DNA of 64,000 nucleotides from Gongronella butleri (Eukaryota > Mucoromycota > Mucoromycetes > Mucorales > Cunninghamellaceae), in the NCBI GenBank assembly GCA_025201375.1, contig JAIWZP010000048.1, forward strand, positions 62,001 to 126,000, in the 5' to 3' direction. The notes beneath the pieces were generated by a model, which did not search any database, had not been told where the DNA came from, and saw only the letters and a program-made list of their open reading frames with translations. Of the stretch, positions 57,685-64,000 are shown in pieces. Made by a program: the position numbers and the translations under genes. Position 1 is the stretch's first letter. Each line of letters begins with the position of its first letter.

Positions 57685-58038
57685 AAGCCCAATCTCCATC
57701 TTTTTGATTAGAAAATAAAAAAAGAAAACAAGAAATGATGCTGATTTTGTGCAACATGCCCATATGGCGCGATGCAAAATCCACTGTGTGGCAAGACTGA
57801 CGTCTGGTTCGTGCGACGCTAAACCTATTTGCCCGTTTCAATCGGGTGGTGTGTGGCGGGGTCAAAACATGTGCTGGCATGGCACCCAGTTTTTTTTTCT
57901 TTCTTTTTCCCCTGCTTTTCTCCTTGCCTCTTTTGCCGCTTTTTTATTTTTTTGTTTCCTTGCCTTGATTTTTTCTGTTGTTTTCGCTCGTTTCCTTGTA
58001 GCCCTTTCTGCACCTCTCCCTCCACTTCTCAATTTTGA
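57685..58038. other. Intergenic between EFM7 and ITPK1
   Basis: 354 bp with AATAAA near 57715 and a C/T-rich leader before the ITPK1 start. No gene is present. Confidence 0.5.
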
Positions 58039-59489
58039 ATGACACAGCTGGAACGCTCGGGCACTATTGGGCTTGTCTTCACCCGCAAAAAGATCGAGCG
58101 GTCCGGGTTCATCGGTGTCGAGGAGTACGCCAAGTAAAGCTCTCGCTTTGTTGCTTTTGTTGCCAAGCAAACGAAAGAAGAAATTAGGAATTGACGCCCA
58201 ATTGGTTTTATTTTGTATAGGAACCACGGCTTGCGTATTGTCCACTTGGACATGACGCGTGCCCTGGACGATCTGGAGCAAGTCGACCTGATCGTGCACA
58301 AAATGACCGACGTCGTGGCCAAAATGAAGAGGGGCGATGCACAGGCCCTTGCACAATACGAATGTTTTATTGCTTATTGCAAGAAATACCCACACACCCT
58401 TGTCCTCGACCATTGGCCAGACATTGAGAAACTTCTCGACCGCAAAGACATGTTTGAGCACCTGCAGGCGTGCTTGGATAGCCACGATTGTAAGCAAGAA
58501 ATGATCGGACAATGGCAAGAGAAGTGAGATGCTGGGGAAACTCATTTTGTTTTTCATTTTTATCCTTTTTTTCGTCATTCCAGCGTCATTGTACCGGGTT
58601 CCCAGATACAGGCTACTTGATTCAATCGATGACTGGGACAAAGTGACGGCCGACCTGACGTTTCCGGTAAACCCGGCGAATTGGGCCTATGTTTTCGCCA
58701 TTTTTCTTATTTTTGTCCATGTTTAGATCATTTGCAAGCGACGATCGGCATGCTCATCGACCGAGGCACATCAGATGACCGTCATTTGTTCTCGGTCACA
58801 AGGCGTCGCGCTTGCAAAATACTACGAACGCGACGAGCCGCTCATTCTGCAAGATTTCATCCAACACGATGGTGTCATTGCCAAGGTCTATGTTGCTGGC
58901 GAGCAAGTCAACGTGTCTTTGCGTCCCTCCTTAGTCAATCAAACCCAGCGGGCTGGTAAAGCAAGGAACTCGAACAGAAAAATCGGGTGATCTCACGTGT
59001 TTTTTTTTTTTTTTTATGTTTTCCATTTTTTTTTCTCGGCAGAGGTGATCCATTTCGACAGCCAGGCGCTTCCCAAACAATTTGACTTGGACGATGACCT
59101 CAGCGATGACCTGCCGCATGTGCTGCTCGCAGATGCCGACGAGATTTGCCGTGAAAAGCGGCAACATTTGGATTATGAGCGATTACGGCGCATGGCCAGT
59201 GCGCTGCGGGATCAATTGGTAAACAAAATCACGTTACAAGGGCGCATCCTGATGACTCACCCATTTCTCACGTTTGATCGTCCTGCAGGGATTGACCTTT
59301 TTTGGCTTTGACGTCTTGCTGGAATCAGGCTCAAACACATATTACCTGGTGGACGCCAATTACTTTCCTAGTAAGTCGTATTTTTTTTTCTCCAAGATGT
59401 AAACTCACTCTGTTTTCCAAGGTTTCAAGAACGTGAGCAACTTTCAGCCACTGTTTGTCAAGCTCATCAAGAACAAATTAGATCTGTGA
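58039..59489 (+). CDS. ITPK1: Inositol-tetrakisphosphate 1-kinase-like (ITPK1)
   Basis: Seven exons (58039-58133, 58221-58489, 58584-58666, 58727-58955, 59043-59218, 59289-59370, 59422-59489) give 333 residues. The order of conserved blocks follows ITPK1 with its ATP-grasp fold: IGLVFTRKKIERSGF, VDLIVHKMTDVVAK, YPHTLVLDHWPDIEKLLDRK, LTFPIICKRR, ILQDFIQHDGVIAKVYVAGE, VSLRPSLV, GLTFFGFDVLLE and YYLVDANYFP. The Asp and Asn in VDANYFP are the metal-binding positions. The enzyme phosphorylates inositol tris/tetrakisphosphates on the way to InsP6 and can make InsP7 in plants. ITPK1 is patchy in fungi, which often use Ipk2 instead; the sequence does not say which route dominates here. Confidence 0.87.
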
Positions 59490-60130
59490 TTTTTTGCCTT
59501 TTGTTTTGTGTATACCTCGTCCTTCTTGTGTTTTTTTATTGCCTTTTTTCATTGTAGATTTACTTTTAGAATAAATGTTGACGCGTAATACATCGCGATT
59601 TAAAAGATGTATCCACTTGTTCCTGGTTAGAACCATGACTGTTCAATTGACGCATCAGCGCGGCTCCATCATGTGTTTCTGAGGAACAAATTCGCTCACA
59701 AAGTCAAGCCCAAAAATGTGACACTTCTCTGCACCCAGCCATCTGACGAGGCACTTTCAATTTCGCACAAAAATCGAGATCGATGTAGTTCAATTAAAAC
59801 TTCTCCATTCTCGTTCCTTGCAAGTTTGAAATCGCCTCATTGCCTTCTTCCACTGCCTTTTTTTGTGTCTCTTTCCCCTCCATTTTTCCCTTTCTTTTTT
59901 CTCATTCATTTTACAAAGAAAAAAAAAAGGGTCCTTTTGTCCTGCCATTCTCTTTCCCCGGCTTTTTTCACAAGGCCTTCGTAGCTTTGATGCAACTTCC
60001 ACACAAGCGCCAATGACCGTGCAGCTTAGACTCACTTTGAGCACTCTTGACGCATCTTTGACGCCTTCTTTGACGCCTTCTTTGAAATCGCACGAAGAAA
60101 CCACGAAGGCATCAATCGTATTAATCCGAA
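59490..60130. other. Intergenic, 3' of ITPK1
   Basis: Includes AATAAA near 59571 and C/T-rich sequence up to about 59980, then a short GACGC/TTTGACGCC triplication near 60049-60080. No gene is seen. Confidence 0.45.
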
Positions 60131-61800
60131 AAACGAAAAACGCATAAAATACAATGTAATTTGGCTCTGCGTTTTCATTAGCAAAAACAAATCTCGAGAT
60201 TTCTCAAGACTGAGTGATCTGATATGCGAAAAACTTGGATTTCTCGAAGTTTTGAGTCGAGTGTCATACAATATCCACTGGTACAGTAGCCAGATGGCCA
60301 GGCTCATCGGGGGAAACGCGTAAAATATTATTTTGCGCTAGTAGCTGGGTTTTCACCAGCAAACACGAATCTTGAGATTTCTCGCGACTGAGTGATCCGA
60401 TTTGCGAAAAAAATTAACACCGTTGGAGAACCGGGTCTACCATCAACTGATCCAAATTTGGGACCAGATGAGCGAGTTTCTGATGAAGCGCCAGTTTCAT
60501 AGGCGTAAATGGGGTACGATGAGCACTATTTTGCCTCGTACGGCGCCAACAGCTGATCGCCCCGGCACGTGACTCGCCTCAAATGAATCGGTGGCCAAAC
60601 GCGGTAAAAGCGCCTGTGGTTTGGGGATATCGCTTCACGTTTTCGGTGAGCTAGCCTTGACGGCTCTTTTGGGCCCTGGTTTGGCCCTGACTTTATGAAA
60701 AATGCATTTTCTCAGGACTGAGCGGTCCGAATTGGGAAAAAGCTTGACGTTGTTGGAATTTTGAGTCGAGTATCCACTGACCTGAATTTGGAGCCAGATA
60801 ATCAGCCTCATCGAGAGAAACGCGTAAAATATTATTTGGCGCTGGGCCGCTGCCTGGCTTCACTAGCAAACACGAATTTTGAGTTTTTTCGAGACTGAAT
60901 GATCCGATTTACAAAATAATTCAACGCTGTTGGAGTATTGTATCCACCATTAACTGGTCCAAATTTGGGGCCAGATTAGCTAGTTTCTGATGAAGCGCCA
61001 GTTTCATAGGCGTAAAGGGAGAAAATTCACCACCGTTTTGTCTTGTGTCGCGCCAACGGCTGATCGCCCCGACGCGTGAGACACCTCAAATGGATCAGCG
61101 GGCAAGCGCGGTAAAAGCGCGTGTGGTTTGGGGACATCGCGTCGAGTTCTCGGTGAGTTAGCCTTCACAGAGCGTTTTGATCCTGATTTGGCCCTGGATT
61201 TATGCAAAACGCAATTTCTCAGGACTGAATGATACGATTTATGAAAAATCTTTAAATCATCGAAGTTTTGAGTTGATTATCCACTGGTGTAAATTTGGCG
61301 CCATGCGGTCAGACACATTGGGAAAAACGCGTAAAATATTATTTGGCGCTAGGTATTCACTAGCAAACACGAATCTCGAGATTTCTCGCAACTGAGTGAT
61401 CCGATTTGCGAAAAAAATTAACACCGTTAAAGATCCGAGTCTACCATCAATTGGTCCGAATTTGGGACCAGATGAGTGAGTTTTTGATGAAGCGCCAGTT
61501 TCATAGGCGTAAATGGGGTAAATTCACCGGCATTTGGCCTCGTATCGCAGCAACGGCTGAGTGCCCCAACACGTGAGACACCTCAAATGAATCCGCGGGC
61601 AAACGCGGTAAAAGCGCTTGTAGTTTGAGGACATCGCGTCGAGTTCTCGGTGAGTTAGCCCTTAGGGGTCGCATTAACCCTGGTTTGGCCCTGAATTTAC
61701 GAAAAATACATTTTCTCAGGACTGATTGATTCGATCTTTGAAAAAACTTGACATCGTCGGAATTTTGTGTTCATCATTCTCTAGCTCAAATATAGGACAC
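60130..61800 (+). repeat. Tandem repeat array, about 505-bp unit
   Basis: About three units plus a partial leading unit. The block AAACGCGTAAAATATTA recurs at 60314, 60818 and 61325, and the block TGATGAAGCGCCAGTTTCAT recurs at 60481, 60988 and 61485. Inside each unit a shorter element around ACTGAGTGATCCGATT recurs twice, at alternating distances of about 175 and 328 bases. So the 505-bp unit is itself a diverged dimer. The units differ by scattered substitutions and small indels. No coding frame persists across units. Confidence 0.85.
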
Positions 61801-62029
61801 GATGAACAAGATCCGGAGGGCGCTCCCTGCAAAAAGTGGGTACGATAAGGTCTTTTCTATGATATTTGGTAACGTACGCAGCAACGGCCCAACATATCGA
61901 CGCCCGAGCCATCTCAAATGAATCTGTTCTGGTTTTGTTATGTGTGATGCAGTATATCATGTGGTGGAAATTGGAAAATATTATAGAAAGGCAATGCGAC
62001 GCGCTATATGATAATACTGTACGCACTGA

Positions 62030-62560
62030 TTCCCATTAGAAGCTTTGCCCCCCTGTTTGTTATGAAAACTGCAGTAAAAATTGGGGATTGACTTGACCGA
62101 TGTCGAGTAAATCGCGATCAAATATTTTGATGAAAAAGTGAATTTTCTCTGCTTGTATTAGCCATCCGTCGGTGAAACTGGTGTCATTCGATAGATATTC
62201 AACAGATGCTTTCGACAAGTTAAAAGCGCTGCGTGTTGTCAAATTAGATGCCGAGAACATTGAGGTTGAACATTTTTGTAATGTTTGAACGGCTTTCGCA
62301 AGCGTACAAGGTTGCGCATCAGGCAAACAAGCATTCCGGAAATGAGATCTGAACGTGTCTCTTTTGAGTGGTGCCAGATTCGTCCCGATTCACGAAATAT
62401 CTCGAGAGCCACTGCTGAATTTGTGAAAAGGTCGATATTTTGAATTCATATGCACAACGAACCAACTGACCTCTGATTTTCAACGCCAAGTTAAAAGAAG
62501 GCGCGACCAATGGCTCAACGCAAAGGTGTCTGGAAACAATCCAACCTTGACTTGCTGCGT
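62030..62560 (+). repeat. Dispersed repeat family A, copy 3 (short)
   Basis: Aligns with 2090-2560 and 50600-51100 from CCCATTAGAAGCTTTGCCCC through CATTCGATAGAT near 62186 to CTGAATTTGTGAAAAG near 62414. It lacks the TACTGTA insertions found at the same places in the second copy, so it serves as the empty-site reference. Confidence 0.75.
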
Positions 62561-63094
62561 TTAAAACGCATTTGCTTTAAAAATCTGTTTTTTTTTTTTT
62601 GGATTCATTATCATACAGTAGGTACAACAACAAGATTTCAAGGATTTTTTTGAAACGAGGCGCGCCGAACTACAGTAATATAGTGGCAAAGCTTTTACTG
62701 TAATGAATCTCTTTGCCAACGCAACAAAAATCATAGTATCCCACTCTTTCTCAAAATAAAGTCCAATCCACCTGTCTCATTCATCATGGCCACACCCCAC
62801 CTTTCCTCCACGGGCCTATCCAGCACACATGACCAAAACGTAAAGCATGCCTTCCCCCACACTGGCAAATAAAAAAAAATATGAAGGATAACGCAATAAG
62901 AGCTGGCTCTTTTAATGCTTTCAGCTCGTGACAGCTGCTGCGGCGTCGCTCAGGAGTGTAAAATATGGTCCAATGCAGCCATAGCAGGCGCATCTTGACG
63001 TTCCCCACCCACCAAAAAAAAAAAAAAAAAAGAAAAACACACTTTTTTATGTTTCTATGACGGATATAAATTTACAAAAGGAAAAACAAAAGAA
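62561..63094. other. Intergenic, 3' of LYS4
   Basis: Contains TACWGTA motifs at 62614, 62671 and 62696, an AAAATAAA near 62753, and A tracts near 62869 and 63014. It holds the LYS4 3' UTR on the minus strand. No other gene is seen. Confidence 0.45.
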
Positions 63095-63927
63095 TCACAG
63101 GCGATTCTTGACCCAGCCCTCGAGGCCATTGTCGAGCCAGATTTCTTGGACAGACTTGCCGAGGCCGCCGACGCGATAGGTCTTTTTGGCGCCGTCGGGC
63201 TTGGTGAGGTCGATCTTGCCCTGAGCGACGTGGATGGCGACGTTCCAGCCGGTGCGCTTTGTCAAAATGTCTGCGCCGAATTCGGCCTTTAGGTCATTGA
63301 TGAGATCGGCGGATTCCATGAGGAGGAGGGCATTGTTGATGGAATTGCGCTTAAAGATGTCCGAGTAAGAGCCCGCGACCATGATGGGGATGTTACGCGA
63401 CTTGATCGCGGTGGCGGCCTGTTCGCGGGACGAGCCGGTGCCAAAGTTGAAGCCGCCGACCAAAATGTCGCCCTCCTTGACGATGTTGACGAATTCAGGG
63501 TCGTAATTCTCCATGACGACCTTTTTCATGTCGTCGACGGTCATGTCGTCGTTGTACGTGTACTTGCCCGGGTAGATGCCGTCCGTGTTGAGGTTGTCGG
63601 CGGGGCAGAAGAGGAGCTCGCCCTTGATCACGGCGGGGAAATTGTCCAAGACCTCGGGTGCCGCAGCATTTGCCGCATTGTCATCGCCCGCAGCTGCCTT
63701 GGTGGTGGCCGTGTGATCCTCAATGGTGATCTTGGGCTCCGTCACGCTCAGCACGTCCTTGCCAATCGAGTCGGGCGACGCGATCTTGCCAGCAATGGCG
63801 GATGCGGCAACGACGGTGGGCGATGCAAGGTAGGCGAGCGAATTGGGCGAGCCCATGCGGCCCTTGAAGTTGCGATTCGTGGCCGAGATGCCCACCTCGC
63901 CGTCCTTGAGCAGACCCATGCCGAGAC
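63095..63927 (-). CDS. LYS4: Homoaconitase, 3' exon (partial at right edge)
   Basis: About 277 C-terminal residues of an aconitase-superfamily enzyme; the upstream exons lie beyond the window. The acceptor CAG is at 63930-63928 and the reading frame continues from a split codon. The end of the catalytic core ([35 protein letters not shown]) retains the substrate-binding Arg/Ser region. The swivel domain has [20 protein letters not shown] and [13 protein letters not shown]. An Ala/Thr-rich linker joins them. The linker and the [19 protein letters not shown] end match fungal Lys4. The mitochondrial 4Fe-4S enzyme converts homocitrate/homoaconitate to homoisocitrate in the alpha-aminoadipate lysine pathway. 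Isopropylmalate isomerase is the main alternative, but fits the C-terminus less well. Confidence 0.88.
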
Positions 63928-64000
63928 CTGGGGGAGAAATGGTAAAATGACGTTAAATCGTGTATTTTTTTTTTTGGATTGCGTAAATACAATCGCATCA

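Noticed and set aside
60130..61800. CRISPR-like direct repeats
   Set aside because: Units are about 505 bp, diverged and contiguous, in a eukaryotic genome; this is satellite-like tandem DNA, not a CRISPR array.

Overview
This window is eukaryotic nuclear DNA from a filamentous, early-diverging fungus; Mucoromycota is my best guess, but I cannot fix the genus from sequence alone. The evidence is intron-rich genes with short GT-AG introns (plus one GC-AG intron), CTGAC/CTAAC-like branch points followed by very long T tracts, and a fungal gene set: ERMES subunit Mdm12, Kch-type potassium transporter, PPZ phosphatase, homoaconitase of the alpha-aminoadipate lysine pathway, and a Crz1-like factor. 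It also has genes that are rare in yeasts, such as a RAD51-paralogue-like protein, an MLX-like bHLH-zipper and an ITPK1-like kinase. There are no operons, CRISPR arrays or prokaryotic features. I saw no tRNA or rRNA gene.

Layout: 1-1038 (-) N-terminal part of a CUE-domain protein resembling Cue2; 1.5-5.0 kb repeat island; 5.3-8.7 kb RPN1 (proteasome base); 9.3-11.1 kb membrane protein with a long disordered tail; 12.0-12.9 kb (-) C2H2 factor, divergent from PPZ phosphatase at 13.4-15.7 kb; 16.1-17.5 kb (-) RAD51-paralogue-like gene; 17.7-19.0 kb repeat; 19.5-20.5 kb (-) ribosomal protein eS4; 21.0-22.3 kb (-) coiled-coil protein; 24.0-25.3 kb MDM12; 26.2-27.6 kb KCH; 28.1-36.6 kb (-) complete TOR kinase in 14 exons, divergent from a Crz1-like factor at 37.7-39.8 kb; 40.2-41.2 kb repeat (inverted); 41.5-42.6 kb (-) unknown gene; 42.8-44.6 kb mitochondrial PPR protein; 46.1-47.3 kb MLX-like bHLHZip; 48.7-49.1 kb VMA21; 50.1-52.1 kb repeat island with a MITE; 52.9-53.4 kb (-) small membrane protein; 53.8-54.5 kb tropomyosin; 54.7-56.3 kb J-domain protein; 56.6-57.7 kb EFM7; 58.0-59.5 kb ITPK1; 60.1-62.6 kb tandem 505-bp repeats and repeat A; 63.1 kb to the right edge (-) 3' part of LYS4.

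Most genes are housekeeping genes sitting side by side by chance. One loose theme is nutrient and ion signalling: TOR, the Crz1-like factor with a calcineurin-docking motif, PPZ and Kch all act on growth, calcium and potassium homeostasis in fungi.

The most unusual signal is in the gene-free islands. Diverged repeat families there are peppered with the 7-mer TACTGTA/TACAGTA, often joined to TATCATA/TATGATA. Where repeat copies can be compared, the copy with the motif equals the copy without it plus five bases inserted at a TA. That is the pattern expected of TA-NNN-TA excision scars from Tc1/mariner-type transposons, sometimes stacked at one site. Exon coordinates were derived by reading splice sites and phases by eye; every complete multi-exon model listed closes in frame.
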